Assembly (NCBI GenBank): GCA_963772335.1
Contig: CAVYXF010000010.1
Span: forward strand, 248,001-312,000
DNA: 64,000 nt
Source of the DNA: CAVYXF01 sp963772335
GTDB taxonomy: Bacteria; Pseudomonadota; Alphaproteobacteria; Rhizobiales; Rhodomicrobiaceae
Direction of reading: 5' to 3'
The translations under genes and the position numbers were made by a program. Numbering within the stretch: the first letter of the stretch is position 1; each line of letters opens with the position of its first letter. The notes below the pieces were generated by a model, which saw nothing but the letters and a program-made list of their open reading frames with translations, made no database searches and was not told where the DNA came from. Positions 45,245 to 54,408 of this stretch are shown in pieces.

Positions 45245-46249
45245 TTATTGAAAGAAAACCGTTTTGATCCGCAGAAAAATCGGCAACCCAATCACGACCA
45301 ACATCACCGGGAACACATAGATGCCGAGCGGCACCACCAGCTTCACCGGCAGTGCATGGGCCTTCTCTTCGGCGCGCGACATGCGCTTGTCGCGCATCTC
45401 ATCGCTATAGACGCGCAGCGCCTCACCCATGGAGGTGCCGAGCTGCTCGGTCTGCTGGAGCAGCCCGCCCAGGTTGCTAACCTCGTCGAGATTGGTGCGC
45501 CGACCGAGATTGGCAATCGCTTCGGCGAGCGTTGCGCCGGCCCTGAGCTCCAAACTCATGAGATAGAGATTGGCGCCGAGATAGGGGTAGGTCTGCGCCA
45601 TCTCGCGAGCGATGCGGTCGATCGCGGCGCGCGGACTGAGGCCGGCTTCGGTGCAGACCACCATCAGGTCGAGAAAATCAGGAAAGCCGTTGCGGCATTG
45701 CTGATACAGGATGCGCTGGCGGCGCGCAAGCCACCGCCCCGGGAGCAGGAAGCCGATGCCCGCGAGCCCGGCCAGCAATGCGTTCCGGGTGGGCGGCTGC
45801 AGCGCAATCTCCAAGCCGGACATCACGATAATTCCAATGATTGGCATCGCGACAAGCAGGCCGAGGCGGAACGTCTGGAACCAGAAGGCGCTGTTCGCCC
45901 CGAAATATCCGGCGCGCACCAGAGAGCGGTGGAGCTTCGACTTCTCGGTCTCTTTCTCGCCGGGCTTTGCGCTCCGCTCCACATCGGCAAGCAGAGCGGA
46001 ACTCTCCGCGACGCTCTGGAAGCGCAGCGAACGCGGAGCGCTCTCCCACTCCTGCTCGGCGGCACCGCCATGCTCCTTGACCGCGCGATCGAGGGTAATG
46101 CGGTGGCGGATGTTCGCCCGCCGGTTCGCCACGCTGGAGACGCCGACCGCAATGAAGAACATGAACATCAAGGTGAAGAAGATCGTACCGAACAGCATGG
46201 TGCCGTTGCCAGCCGGGTCGACCGAGACGATATCGAGGAAGGTTTCCAT
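45245..46249 (-). CDS. tadC: Flp pilus inner-membrane platform protein TadC
   Basis: 334 residues. Membrane helices near the N-terminus (MLFGTIFFTLMFMFFIAVG), in the middle and at the C-terminus surround the T2SSF (GspF) domain, which includes LVVCTEAGLSPRAAIDRIAR and LQQTEQLGTSMGEALRVYSD. With TadB it anchors the assembly ATPase at the inner membrane. Its ATG shares a base with the tadB stop (TGATG). Confidence 0.9.
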   Translation of the reverse strand: METFLDIVSVDPAGNGTMLFGTIFFTLMFMFFIAVGVSSVANRRANIRHRITLDRAVKEHGGAAEQEWESAPRSLRFQSVAESSALLADVERSAKPGEKETEKSKLHRSLVRAGYFGANSAFWFQTFRLGLLVAMPIIGIIVMSGLEIALQPPTRNALLAGLAGIGFLLPGRWLARRQRILYQQCRNGFPDFLDLMVVCTEAGLSPRAAIDRIAREMAQTYPYLGANLYLMSLELRAGATLAEAIANLGRRTNLDEVSNLGGLLQQTEQLGTSMGEALRVYSDEMRDKRMSRAEEKAHALPVKLVVPLGIYVFPVMLVVIGLPIFLRIKTVFFQ

Positions 46250-47229
46250 CAGATCGCGAACCTCACCATTCGGCGCATTACGAGGTTGCCGATCGCCAGC
46301 CAGACGAGGCTGGCGAGCAGCACCGGCTTCACAATCGGCTCGTTCCAGACCTGGCCGTAATAGGTCGGCGCGATGACCCAGAGGATGCCAAACAGGGCAA
46401 AGGGAAGGATGGTGAGCGCGATGGCGGAGAACCGCCCCTCGGCAGAAAGCGCCTTGGCCTTGCGCCGCAGCCGGAAGCGGGCGCGGATCACCTGGGAGAG
46501 GTTAGAGAGGATTTCAGCCAGATTACCGCCCATTTTCGCCTGGATCGAGACCGCCAGCACCAGGAGGCCGAGGTCGCCCTGTCCGACGCGGATGCGCAGG
46601 TTAATGAGCGCAGTCTCCAGGTCCAAGCCGTAGGTGAGCTCACCCGCGGCGATGGCGAACTCGCCGCCGATGGGATCGGGCATCTGCCGGGCGACGGTGT
46701 TGATCGCCGAGGGAATCGAATGGCCGGCGCGCAGCGAACGCACCAGAACATCGATGGCGTCGGGAAGCTGCTCCTCGAAGCGGCGGCGCCGGCCATCGCG
46801 CAAGACGTTCAGGATAACAAGGGGGGCGCCGGCGCCGACGGCCAAAGCCGCCGGGAAGGCGACGAAATGATCCTTCGTAAAGACAAAGATGATCAGGTAG
46901 CTGGCTGCGAACAGGCACACCATGCTCGCCAGCACCATGGGTGTGCCGACGGTAACGCCGGATTGCAGGATGAGCCGGTTCAGCGGAATGATCGGCAAGG
47001 CGTAATGGCCGTCCGGCGTGAGGCTGCGCTCCCGCCAGATGCTGGACAGCTCTGTGCGCGTGGGCAGCTCTGCCTCAAGCGGCGTAAGGCGCCGGCGCAT
47101 GCCGCGGCGATAGGAACGATAGGAAGCCACCCCCAATCCGGCGGCGTTCGCGACGAGCAGCACGGCGACGAACACCAGTATTGGGACCAGCTGGGTTGGA
47201 GCGAGAGGGAGGTGCAGAGGCAGCTTCAT
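46249..47229 (-). CDS. tadB: Flp pilus inner-membrane platform protein TadB
   Basis: 326 residues, overlapping cpaF upstream by four bases (ATGA). An N-terminal helix (TQLVPILVFVAVLLVANAAG), a second region of helices about 105-150, and a T2SSF domain with VLVRSLRAGHSIPSAINTVA and GGNLAEILSNLSQVIR, ending with a helix pair. It works with TadC as the membrane platform for pilin assembly. Operon position matches known tad loci. Confidence 0.9.
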   Translation of the reverse strand: MKLPLHLPLAPTQLVPILVFVAVLLVANAAGLGVASYRSYRRGMRRRLTPLEAELPTRTELSSIWRERSLTPDGHYALPIIPLNRLILQSGVTVGTPMVLASMVCLFAASYLIIFVFTKDHFVAFPAALAVGAGAPLVILNVLRDGRRRRFEEQLPDAIDVLVRSLRAGHSIPSAINTVARQMPDPIGGEFAIAAGELTYGLDLETALINLRIRVGQGDLGLLVLAVSIQAKMGGNLAEILSNLSQVIRARFRLRRKAKALSAEGRFSAIALTILPFALFGILWVIAPTYYGQVWNEPIVKPVLLASLVWLAIGNLVMRRMVRFAI

Positions 47230-48473
47230 TTGACGTGCCCCGGATCGAAGAAGTCATTCGAGAAGGCAAAGCCGCGCACGGCCAGCTCCTCCATGAAGCC
47301 GGGCCTCAGGCCCGTCGCGCGGTAGTCGCCACGGACCTGCCCCTCGCCGCTCGTGCTGGAGCGGACGAATTTGAAGATCTCCTGCAGCTGGATAATGTCG
47401 CGCTCCAGGCCGGTGAGTTCGCTGATGCTGACGACCCGGCGGCGACCATCGCTGAAGCGCTGAAGCTGCACGATGATGGTGATGGCCGAGGCGATCTGCC
47501 CGCGGATCGAGGACTCAGACATGGCAAGGCCGGTCATGCCGATCATCTGGGTGAGGCGTGAGAGCGCATCGCGCGCGTTGTTGGCGTGGATGGTGGCCAT
47601 CGAGCCCTCATGGCCGGTGTTCATCGCCTGGAGCATGTCGAAGGCTTCATCGCCCCGCACCTCGCCAAGGATGATGCGGTCGGGCCGCATGCGCAGCGCG
47701 TTCTTGACCAGCTCGCGCTGGCGGATCTCGCCGCGCCCTTCGATGTTCGGGGGCCTTGTCTCCAGCCGCCCGACATGGGGCTGCTGGAGGCGCAGCTCGG
47801 CGGCGTCCTCGATAGTGATCAGGCGCTCGTCGTGCGAGATGTTGGCCGAGAGCGCGTTGAGGAGGCTCGTCTTGCCGCTGCCGGTGCCGCCCGAAACGAG
47901 GATGGTCAACCGTGCGCGGACGGCGGCTGCCAGCAGCTCAGCCATGCGCGGCGAGAGGCTTCCAACGGAAACCAGCCGGTCCAGGTCGAAGCCCTTTTCG
48001 GCGAATTTACGGATCGAGACCAGCGGGCCGTCCACGGCGATCGGGCGCACCGCGACATTGATGCGCGAGCCGTCGGCAAGGCGGGCGTCGATCATCGGCT
48101 GGGATTCGTCCACGCGCCGGCCGACCGCGCCGACGATCTTATTGACGATGCGCAAGATATGGTTCTCGTCCTTGAAGCGCACGGGGGCCGGCTCAAGCTT
48201 GCCGAAGCGCTCCACAAAGACCTTGTCGTGACCGTTGATGAGGATATCGCTGACGGTGGGGTCCTTCAGCAGCGGCTCGATCGGCCCGAGCCCCGTGAGC
48301 TCGTCGAACACCTCGGTGATGAACAGGTCGAGCTCCTTGGTGTTCAGAAGCAGGCGCTCCGAGCGAACATATTCCCCAACGATGTCAGCGATCTGGCTGC
48401 GCAGCTCTTCCTTTGAGAGGCGCTCCAGAAGCGCCAGGTTAAGCTCGTCGATCAGCTTGCGATGCAGCCGCAC
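47226..48473 (-). CDS. cpaF: Flp pilus assembly ATPase CpaF/TadA (body; N-terminus out of frame)
   Basis: 415 codons from a GTG cover the conserved core. Walker A is GGTGSGKTSLLNALS, Walker B RIILGEVRGDEAFDM and the His box GSMATIHANNARD. The GspE-type domain forms a hexamer that powers pilin polymerisation. The GTG is probably not the true start: homology continues upstream in this frame through SSSKLIRKDLIDAKVRLHRK, typical of this CpaF subgroup, but no start codon exists there. The likely initiator ATG is at 48627 in a different frame. The gene overlaps tadB by ATGA. Confidence 0.88.
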   Translation of the reverse strand: MRLHRKLIDELNLALLERLSKEELRSQIADIVGEYVRSERLLLNTKELDLFITEVFDELTGLGPIEPLLKDPTVSDILINGHDKVFVERFGKLEPAPVRFKDENHILRIVNKIVGAVGRRVDESQPMIDARLADGSRINVAVRPIAVDGPLVSIRKFAEKGFDLDRLVSVGSLSPRMAELLAAAVRARLTILVSGGTGSGKTSLLNALSANISHDERLITIEDAAELRLQQPHVGRLETRPPNIEGRGEIRQRELVKNALRMRPDRIILGEVRGDEAFDMLQAMNTGHEGSMATIHANNARDALSRLTQMIGMTGLAMSESSIRGQIASAITIIVQLQRFSDGRRRVVSISELTGLERDIIQLQEIFKFVRSSTSGEGQVRGDYRATGLRPGFMEELAVRGFAFSNDFFDPGHVK

Positions 48474-48627
48474 CTTGGCATCGATCAGATCCTTGCGGAT
48501 CAGTTTGCTCGAACTCGGGTGCAGGCGCGTCGGGCTCGCTCGCGGGCATGGGCGGCCCGGCCGGTGTCGTTTCCTTCGCGAGCGGCTTGCTCGCCTTGGC
48601 GGTATCGGGGGTGAATCTGGAAAACAT
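48474..48627 (-). pseudogene. Out-of-frame N-terminal part of cpaF
   Basis: The ATG at 48627 follows GAGG and lies 11 bases after the cpaE stop. It reads MFSRFTPDTAKASKPLAKET, then a Pro/Ala linker, as related CpaF proteins do. The conserved continuation SSSKLIRKDLIDAK (from about 48513) is in another frame. The distance from ATG to stop is 1402 bases, one more than a multiple of three, so a one-base insertion (or two-base deletion) somewhere between about 48513 and 48620 would restore a single reading frame. Confidence 0.75.
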
Positions 48628-48638
48628 CGCGCTAGGCC

Positions 48639-49868
48639 TCAACTCTTACTCTTTGCGTTTTTCTCGAGAATGCGGACGAGCGCCTTCTCCACCTTGCTGC
48701 CGGGAGAGACCTCGGAGATCGGCACACCGCGGTTGATCGCCTCCTGCACCAGGTCCGGAACATCGGGCACGAAACCGGCGAGCATGTCGCGCAGCAGCGT
48801 CTCGGCGTCTTTCTTCCTCAGGCCGGAACCGAACAGCAGCTTTTCGCGGTGCTTGTTGACGATCACGGAGACGGCCGCCTCGTTGGAGGCCTTCGCCTTG
48901 ATGGCGTCGACCACATAGCGGGCGTGCTTGAGGGCCGGCACGGTGAAGTTCGTCACCACATAAACGTGGTTGGAGCCCCAGATCACATTGTCGGTCCAGG
49001 GATGCCAGTTCTTCGGCAGGTCGATGACGAGATAGTCGAAGCTCTGCGTGAGCAGGCCCAGCACCGTCGAGATCAGCCCCTCGCTGATCTCGACATACTT
49101 AGCCGGAAGGCGGGGCGCGGCCAGCACCGCCAGCCCGGACGCGTGACGCGTGAGCATGACGTCGAGCAGCTGGCTGTCCAGCCGGCCGGGAGCGCTGGCC
49201 AGCTCCTCCAACTTGAAGCTGGGGGTGAGGTCGAGATAGTCCGCGACCGTGCCGTCCTGAAAATTGAGGTCGGCGAGGCAGACCGAAGCCGGCTTCTTCT
49301 TATCGCCCGCCAAGGCGAAGGCGGATTGGATGGCGAGCGTGGTGTTGCCCGCTCCGCCCGCGGCGGGAAAGAAAGAGTAGCACACCGCCTCGCGCACCCG
49401 CCGGTCGGAGGCAGGAGCGCGCGCCAGCCGCTCGCAGGATTTGTAAAGGTCGAGGAAGCTGCTCTCCTTGGGCAGCCAGTCGTCGACTTTGATCTGCACC
49501 AGCCGGCGAACAACATCCTGGTCCAGATAGCTGGTGACGGCGATGACGGGCGTTGCGGCAAGGCGGGTGCGCTTGACGCGCTCGAGAGCGGCCATATCCT
49601 CGGGCGTCGCCGCCTTCAAATCGATGACGATGACGGTGGGCAGGGCCTCGCCGGGCTCACCCGACTCGATGTCGGTGACGGTCCCCTTGAGTGAGCGGAA
49701 AGCGAAGTTATCTTTCTCGGCAAAGCCGGCGCGCAGCCGCTCCATCAGCTCGACATCCTGCGTGATGAGGAGGACGTCCTGCTGCTGGTTGGGCTTGAGC
49801 ATGCTCTTGCGCGCCCTATCGTCCTGACTTGCCTCGGCCGCGGGCCGTAGCCGCTCCATCAACGCCAT
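48639..49868 (-). CDS. cpaE: Flp pilus assembly protein CpaE/TadZ
   Basis: 409 residues from the ATG at 49868. An N-terminal receiver-like domain (about 30-140, with VLLITQDVELMERLRAGF and TVIVIDLKAATPEDM) precedes a ParA/MinD-type ATPase domain. The Walker A region reads FFPAAGGAGNTTLA and lacks both lysines of the KGGxGKT motif, so nucleotide hydrolysis may be weak or lost; divergence here is known in TadZ proteins. Other core pieces are VCLADLNFQDGTVADYL and FDYLVIDLPKNW. It locates the pilus machine at the pole. Between cpaD and cpaF. Confidence 0.88.
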   Translation of the reverse strand: MALMERLRPAAEASQDDRARKSMLKPNQQQDVLLITQDVELMERLRAGFAEKDNFAFRSLKGTVTDIESGEPGEALPTVIVIDLKAATPEDMAALERVKRTRLAATPVIAVTSYLDQDVVRRLVQIKVDDWLPKESSFLDLYKSCERLARAPASDRRVREAVCYSFFPAAGGAGNTTLAIQSAFALAGDKKKPASVCLADLNFQDGTVADYLDLTPSFKLEELASAPGRLDSQLLDVMLTRHASGLAVLAAPRLPAKYVEISEGLISTVLGLLTQSFDYLVIDLPKNWHPWTDNVIWGSNHVYVVTNFTVPALKHARYVVDAIKAKASNEAAVSVIVNKHREKLLFGSGLRKKDAETLLRDMLAGFVPDVPDLVQEAINRGVPISEVSPGSKVEKALVRILEKNAKSKS

Positions 49869-49905
49869 CACACTCTTCCGTTCTTTACGCTCGCTATGCC
49901 GCTTC

Positions 49906-50253
49906 TCACTTCGTCAACGCTGTGCCCGATTGCCCGCCGGGTCCCATCTGGATCGAAATGGCGGTGTTCTCCAGGCCCTTCGGATCGATGGACTTGTTCT
50001 GCTGGTAGCGGGTGATGGCGATGGCGGCACGCCTACCATCGAGATTGATGCGTGAATTTTTCGCATATGGCGGCCACGGATTGATCGTATGCGTGGCGAT
50101 GTTCGCCGCATTGGCGTTGCCGGCGCTGGAGGTGATGGTGTCGCGCCGGTCGCGGTAATCGTAAGGGTCGGCGAGCGCCGGCGGCGATACAGCCGCGAAG
50201 ACGCAGGCGAGAAGCGCTGCCCCGAGGACGAGGCTCCTGAGATGATCCGTCAT
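49906..50253 (-). CDS. Short CpaD-like pilus assembly protein
   Basis: 115 residues. A signal peptide ends near SPPALA. The mature part has DTITSSAGNANAANIATHTI followed by NPWPPYAKN and an ITRYQQNKS helix, which match the C-terminal segment of CpaD proteins. Full CpaD has about 200 residues and a longer N-terminal domain; this form corresponds to a short version seen in some Tad loci. It overlaps the cpaC stop by ATGA, so it is co-translated with the secretin and likely periplasmic with it. Confidence 0.75.
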   Translation of the reverse strand: MTDHLRSLVLGAALLACVFAAVSPPALADPYDYRDRRDTITSSAGNANAANIATHTINPWPPYAKNSRINLDGRRAAIAITRYQQNKSIDPKGLENTAISIQMGPGGQSGTALTK

Positions 50254-51752
50254 TTCCCTAAGTCCTTATAGCTCGGCGCGAAGGGCCGCTCTCCCACCCA
50301 GTCGATGATGTGGCCGCTTTGCGAGGCGGAAGGCTTGACCTGTACTTCCTGATAGCCGCCCAGGAAGAACTCCCTGTCGTTGGACGACACATGGCTGTCG
50401 AGCGGCGTGACCAGCCTCTCGCCGGGAACTTTCGGCTTCACGAGGCGCGGCGTGACAATGATCACGAGGTCGGTTTCCCGCTTCTGCCAGGCGGCGCTGC
50501 GGAGGAGCGTACCGATCACCGGCACGTCGCCGATCCAGGGGAGCTGGCGTTGATTTTTCGTATTACTGCTCTGCAAGAGGCCCGCAACGGCAAAGCTCTG
50601 CCCGTCGCGCAGCTCGACGGTCGTGGAGGCGCGCCGGACGATCAGCGAGGGGATCTCCACCGTAGAGCTAACGCGGATGAAGTTGGTCGGGTCGAGCTCG
50701 CTGACTTCAGGTTCAATCTTGAGGTTGATCTGCCCGTCGCTGAGCACGGTCGGGGTGAAGGCAAGCCCGACGCCGAATTTCTTGAATTCCACGCTGATCT
50801 TGTCGTTGTCGGACGAGACCGGAAACGGAAATTCACCGCCGGCGAGAAAGCTTGCAGTATCGCCCGACAGCGCTACCAGATTCGGCTCGGCGAGGCGGCG
50901 GGCGAGGCCCCGTTCCTCGAGCGCCTTAACGATAATGTCGGCTGAAGTGCCACCCGTCAGCACCCGCCCAAGCAGCGCGCCGAATGGTGTGGCGTTGATC
51001 GCAAGGCCGCTGGCCAGGTTGTTTGTCAAACCGTTCACCAGGTTGCCATGCGCATCGCTGGTGACAGTCCCGCTTGTACTCTCGACGCCAGTGACGCCCA
51101 CCAGGCTGTTATTGGAGACGTTGGAATTGAAGCCGAGCGCCCGCGAGGCGGTGCGGTCGGCTTCGATGAAGCGGACCTCAAGCAGCACCTGCTGAGGCGC
51201 GGCAACCGTTATCGCATTGGTGACATCGCCTGGGGCGATCTGCTCGGCCAGCAACAAGGCCTGCTGCATGCTAAGCGCATCGGAGGCCATGCCGGTCAGC
51301 AGGATCTTGCCGTTGACCGAGTTCAGCTTCACACCGCTAAGGCCCTTAAGCTGGCTCCTGAGCATGGCCAAATCATAGGTCACCTCGACATCGAGGACGC
51401 TTGACGGCTGCTTGTCCTTATCGAGGAGCGTGAGGCGCGTCACCCCCACCTTCTTGCCGACAATATAGAGCGAGCGGTTGGTCAGCGGCACGATGTCGGC
51501 CACCTCGGCATTGCCAACCAGGGCTTCGGTGAAGGCGGTGGCAAGGCTGATGGTCTCGGTTTTGTGCAGGGTGACCTTGACATCTAGGCGCTGTACCGGC
51601 CTTCGGGGGACCGACGCCTGAGCGGAGGAGGCGGCCGGCACATCGAGGCTGTAGTCGTTTGCGGGCGCGGTCTGAGCAGCGACCCCGCTAGCTATGAAAA
51701 GGCTTGCCGCCATCGAAGCCACCAAGCCGAAAAACGAAGTGCGCGCCGCCAT
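50250..51752 (-). CDS. cpaC: Flp pilus secretin CpaC/RcpA
   Basis: 500 residues from the ATG at 51752, which gives a signal peptide ending in ASGVAAQ. An N-terminal domain with RPVQRLDVKVTLHKTETISL precedes a BON-like/N-domain (LRSQLKGLSGVKLNSVNGKI), and the C-terminal secretin domain has LVALSGDTASFLAGGEFPFP, the conserved VPVIGTLLRS and FQKRETDLVIIVTPRLV-type ending (here WQKRETDLVIIVTPRLVKP). It forms the outer-membrane channel of the Flp pilus. Confidence 0.92.
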   Translation of the reverse strand: MAARTSFFGLVASMAASLFIASGVAAQTAPANDYSLDVPAASSAQASVPRRPVQRLDVKVTLHKTETISLATAFTEALVGNAEVADIVPLTNRSLYIVGKKVGVTRLTLLDKDKQPSSVLDVEVTYDLAMLRSQLKGLSGVKLNSVNGKILLTGMASDALSMQQALLLAEQIAPGDVTNAITVAAPQQVLLEVRFIEADRTASRALGFNSNVSNNSLVGVTGVESTSGTVTSDAHGNLVNGLTNNLASGLAINATPFGALLGRVLTGGTSADIIVKALEERGLARRLAEPNLVALSGDTASFLAGGEFPFPVSSDNDKISVEFKKFGVGLAFTPTVLSDGQINLKIEPEVSELDPTNFIRVSSTVEIPSLIVRRASTTVELRDGQSFAVAGLLQSSNTKNQRQLPWIGDVPVIGTLLRSAAWQKRETDLVIIVTPRLVKPKVPGERLVTPLDSHVSSNDREFFLGGYQEVQVKPSASQSGHIIDWVGERPFAPSYKDLGK

Positions 51753-52131
51753 CTGTTCGTTCCCGCAATCCTGTCGTGTCGATCGGCTTATGAGAATTGC
51801 CACTCCTCAAGCCTTCCTCGCCGACATCTGTCCTCGGCATGCACCCGCCGGTGTTGGTCATCGCGCCCACTCCGCTGGCAAATACTCGGGCATCTCTGTC
51901 ATCGCGGCATTCTCCTATCGGCCGGCTTGCCTGAGGCTTGCCGCAACGGGTGCGGGTAGCCATCAGGAGGGGAGCTGTGTCATTTACGTCCGCCGCTGCG
52001 CCTGGACTGGACAAGGCGAATTCGGTGAAGGTCTCGCCGCCAATTTGCATTCATCGCTGTCGCAGGTCAGGGGCGATGAAGGTCTCCTCCATCGCCCGCC
52101 GTTAACGTAGGCTTCACCTTGCGCCGGCGTC
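51753..52131. other. Gap inside the cpa operon
   Basis: 379 bases separate cpaB from cpaC, in a cluster where other neighbours overlap or nearly touch. No recognisable protein, hairpin or repeat is present; a leftward frame of 120 codons overlaps the cpaC start and looks composition-driven. It may hold an internal promoter, or be scar sequence from a lost gene. Confidence 0.45.
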
Positions 52132-52977
52132 TCAGCGATATGCCCGCACGGTATATTCCTGCCGCTCGCCCGCCCGGATCACGCTGACAACCTGTTCCGG
52201 CTCATGGGTGGGTATCGAGCCCGTTTTCTCGATCAGATCGTCGGCCCCGATCAGCCGTGTGGCGGTCTCGGTCGCACCATGGGCGCGGCGCAGGGCCAAG
52301 GAGAGCTGGCCAATCGTGCCGGCGAGAATGAGTTTCTGGGCGTCCTCTGTCCCGACTTCGACGGTAACGGCCTTGGACGGAGAGGCCTGTCCTTTGCGCT
52401 CGGTCGTCTGGTCGGTCGCCAGGACGCGGATGTTTTTGAGAAGCACGAGCACCGATGGCTGCTCCGCGACGGGGGCTCCCTCGCTGGACTTGCCGGCCGT
52501 CGTCATGAACACGTCCACCCGGTCGCCGGCTTGGACGAAGCCGGCCACGCCGGCAATATCATTCACACGGATGGTCACTGCATTCATGCTGCCGGCGAGA
52601 TTGGCTGCGAGCGACCCCTCCCCGACTTTGTAGAGCTTCGGCTCCAAGATAGGCTCGTTCTCCGTGACGGCGGTCAGGACGGTCCTCTCCTGTCCCAGCC
52701 GGGTCAGGAGCGCTGGATCGTTGAAGGCGCCGTTCAGGGTCGTGTCGGCCGGCCAGGCAATGGTGCGCAGCATATCAGGGCTGAGCTTCTCGCCAGGCTC
52801 CAGGTTGCGCGCCGCTACCACGATGAGGTGCGTGGCGGGTGGCGTCACTTCCTGAGGCGCGGCGACCATGATCGTTTTTTCCCCGGCCTGCTCGTTCATC
52901 CAGGAGCGGGCCAGAAAAGAGGCGGCGGTTGCGCAAAGGAGTGCAGCACCAAAGGTTATGACATTTCCGATACGCAT
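52132..52977 (-). CDS. cpaB: Flp pilus assembly protein CpaB/RcpC
   Basis: 281 residues, with AGGCGG five bases before the ATG. A signal/anchor helix (VITFGAALLCATAASFLARS) is followed by an SAF domain (VAARNLEPGEKLSPDMLRTI, WPADTTLNG) and an RcpC-type region with DRVDVFMTT and LLKNIRVLATD. CpaB binds or shapes the periplasmic side of the secretin. First gene after the pilin gene. Confidence 0.9.
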   Translation of the reverse strand: MRIGNVITFGAALLCATAASFLARSWMNEQAGEKTIMVAAPQEVTPPATHLIVVAARNLEPGEKLSPDMLRTIAWPADTTLNGAFNDPALLTRLGQERTVLTAVTENEPILEPKLYKVGEGSLAANLAGSMNAVTIRVNDIAGVAGFVQAGDRVDVFMTTAGKSSEGAPVAEQPSVLVLLKNIRVLATDQTTERKGQASPSKAVTVEVGTEDAQKLILAGTIGQLSLALRRAHGATETATRLIGADDLIEKTGSIPTHEPEQVVSVIRAGERQEYTVRAYR

Positions 52978-53027
52978 GAACGCCGCCTAGTTCTTTGAGT
53001 GATAACGCGATTTAGCTTTGCTGGCGC

Positions 53028-53207
53028 CTACTTGATGCCGGCGGTCGCGAGTGCCTGCCACTTGGTGTTGACCCAGTTGCCAGCGCCCGTGACGAGGCCA
53101 ACCACGCCTGCAGTGATGAGGCCGATCAGGATCGAGTATTCCAGAAGGGAAGCACCGCACTCGTCTTTGGCGAAGCGGACGGCGAGGTTCGAGATGTTGT
53201 TACGCAT
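53028..53207 (-). CDS. flp: Flp-family type IVb pilin
   Basis: 59 residues from the ATG at 53207 (GGAG six bases upstream). Prepilin cleavage is expected after Gly18, giving ASLLEYSILIGLI with Glu23 at the +5 position and Tyr24, the Flp motif. The following hydrophobic helix continues to about 45. The product is the major pilin polymerised by CpaF, TadB and TadC. The prepilin peptidase (CpaA/TadV) is not encoded in this window. The operon then runs into cpaB 50 bases downstream. Confidence 0.93.
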   Translation of the reverse strand: MRNNISNLAVRFAKDECGASLLEYSILIGLITAGVVGLVTGAGNWVNTKWQALATAGIK

Positions 53208-53838
53208 GGGGGGCTCCATTGTCTAAGTCTGTTTTACCGCTGCTAAAACGAGGAGACGATGCTTTGGTAATCGGCTCGCTCTGGCTCGCATTCGGCTGTG
53301 TGATGTCGCCGGATGCACTTGCATTAAGACCCCAAATGCGCGGCTTCCCGCAATCCAATTGATTGCATATAATTAATTTACGAAATTTAAGGTTGTATAA
53401 GACAGGTAAGTAAAGTGGTAACAACAATTAACAGATGGCGGGGATTTTCCCATAGGTTCGTAAGTTATATGGCGTATTTGGCAATTTACAAAGCTAAGGC
53501 TAGAAAAAACTCTTAAAATTATATTATCGCTCCACTCTATCTCGATTAACTTTTTCCGCTTATTTAGAATTTTATGATGTTAATACCGCATTGGTCATAT
53601 GGATAGAGAAGAAAATACGTGATGCTTTGAGGACATTTGAGAAATAGCATGGGGTAATCAAGTGCCTTAGACAGTCGCCATGTCACCGCTAGCGATCCCG
53701 CCGAGCGGCGCTCCGAGGGGCGAAAGATGCAACTCGGTTTCGATCGAAAGGGATTGAAGCGGGCTTATTCTGATAAAATAAAGGTTAACCCCTCTAGAAG
53801 CATAACGGATCGTAGCCATCCAAAACGGAAGCAACACC
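53208..53838. other. A+T-rich region upstream of flp
   Basis: 631 bases between flp and the TadE-like gene, strikingly rich in A+T between about 53360 and 53660 compared with its surroundings. It must contain the flp operon promoter reading left, and probably the end of the TadE-like transcript. No gene was supported. A TTAA-N7-TTAT match at 53513-53527 is one base from a CtrA box, too weak to call. Confidence 0.5.
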
Positions 53839-54408
53839 TCAGTTGATCTTCTGAACGACGCGCGTCACGCGCGGCCGGAAGTATGCCTGGCGGCTCAGAG
53901 TGATAACGCCGGTGAGATACATCCCGATGGTGGGCGAAAACTTATAGGTGGTCTCCGTCACGATGATGCTCGAGCCTGGCTCGGTCAGCCCAGCGGGCGG
54001 TGAGAAAGCGTTGCCCTCGGTATGGGCGCTTGCTCCGGTGCCGTGCGAAAAACTCCAACCAACCTTGGTGTTCCCCTTCTGGTCAGCTTCCACGCTGCTG
54101 ATAACGACGCCCAGATTGGTGGCGCTGTAAGGTGCAAGCAGCGTATCGGCGACCTGGGAAATATCGCTGAGGTCGGCAGTGCTCACTTGCGGTCGCTGCG
54201 AGACGAGGTCGGCGACGGAGGCCGCAGCATTGGTCAGCTTGCGGCTCACCGCGAAGGCCTCGCTGAACTCCACCAGGCCCAGAAACAGTGCGATCAGCAG
54301 CGGGAATGCGAGCGTGAACTCAATCAGCGCCGCCCCATCCGTCATCGCGGCGAAGCCCCGGCCGCCCCGCCGGCATCTGGTGGTCATGCTAGAAGGAAGC
54401 GTCATCAT
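53839..54408 (-). CDS. TadE/TadG-like pseudopilin
   Basis: 189 residues from the ATG at 54408, which overlaps the upstream gene's stop (ATGA). An N-terminal TadE motif is present: DGAALIEFTLAFPLLIALFL, with Glu following a processing-like site, then a hydrophobic helix. The remainder is a periplasmic domain with NAAASVADLVSQRP and a C-terminal YFRPRVTRVV. Such pseudopilins are needed for Flp-pilus assembly and are processed by the same peptidase. Second of a two-gene leftward unit. Confidence 0.82.
   Translation of the reverse strand: MMTLPSSMTTRCRRGGRGFAAMTDGAALIEFTLAFPLLIALFLGLVEFSEAFAVSRKLTNAAASVADLVSQRPQVSTADLSDISQVADTLLAPYSATNLGVVISSVEADQKGNTKVGWSFSHGTGASAHTEGNAFSPPAGLTEPGSSIIVTETTYKFSPTIGMYLTGVITLSRQAYFRPRVTRVVQKIN

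Noticed and set aside
47226..48473. The GTG at 48473 as the true cpaF start
   Set aside because: Conserved residues typical of the family precede it in the same frame, and a well-placed ATG with ribosome-binding site lies upstream in another frame.
51753..52131. A 120-codon leftward open frame in the cpaB-cpaC gap
   Set aside because: It overlaps the cpaC start in another frame, has no domain or start signal, and looks composition-driven.
53513..53527. A possible CtrA site (TTAA-N7-TTAT) upstream of flp
   Set aside because: One mismatch to the consensus in a very A+T-rich region is expected by chance.
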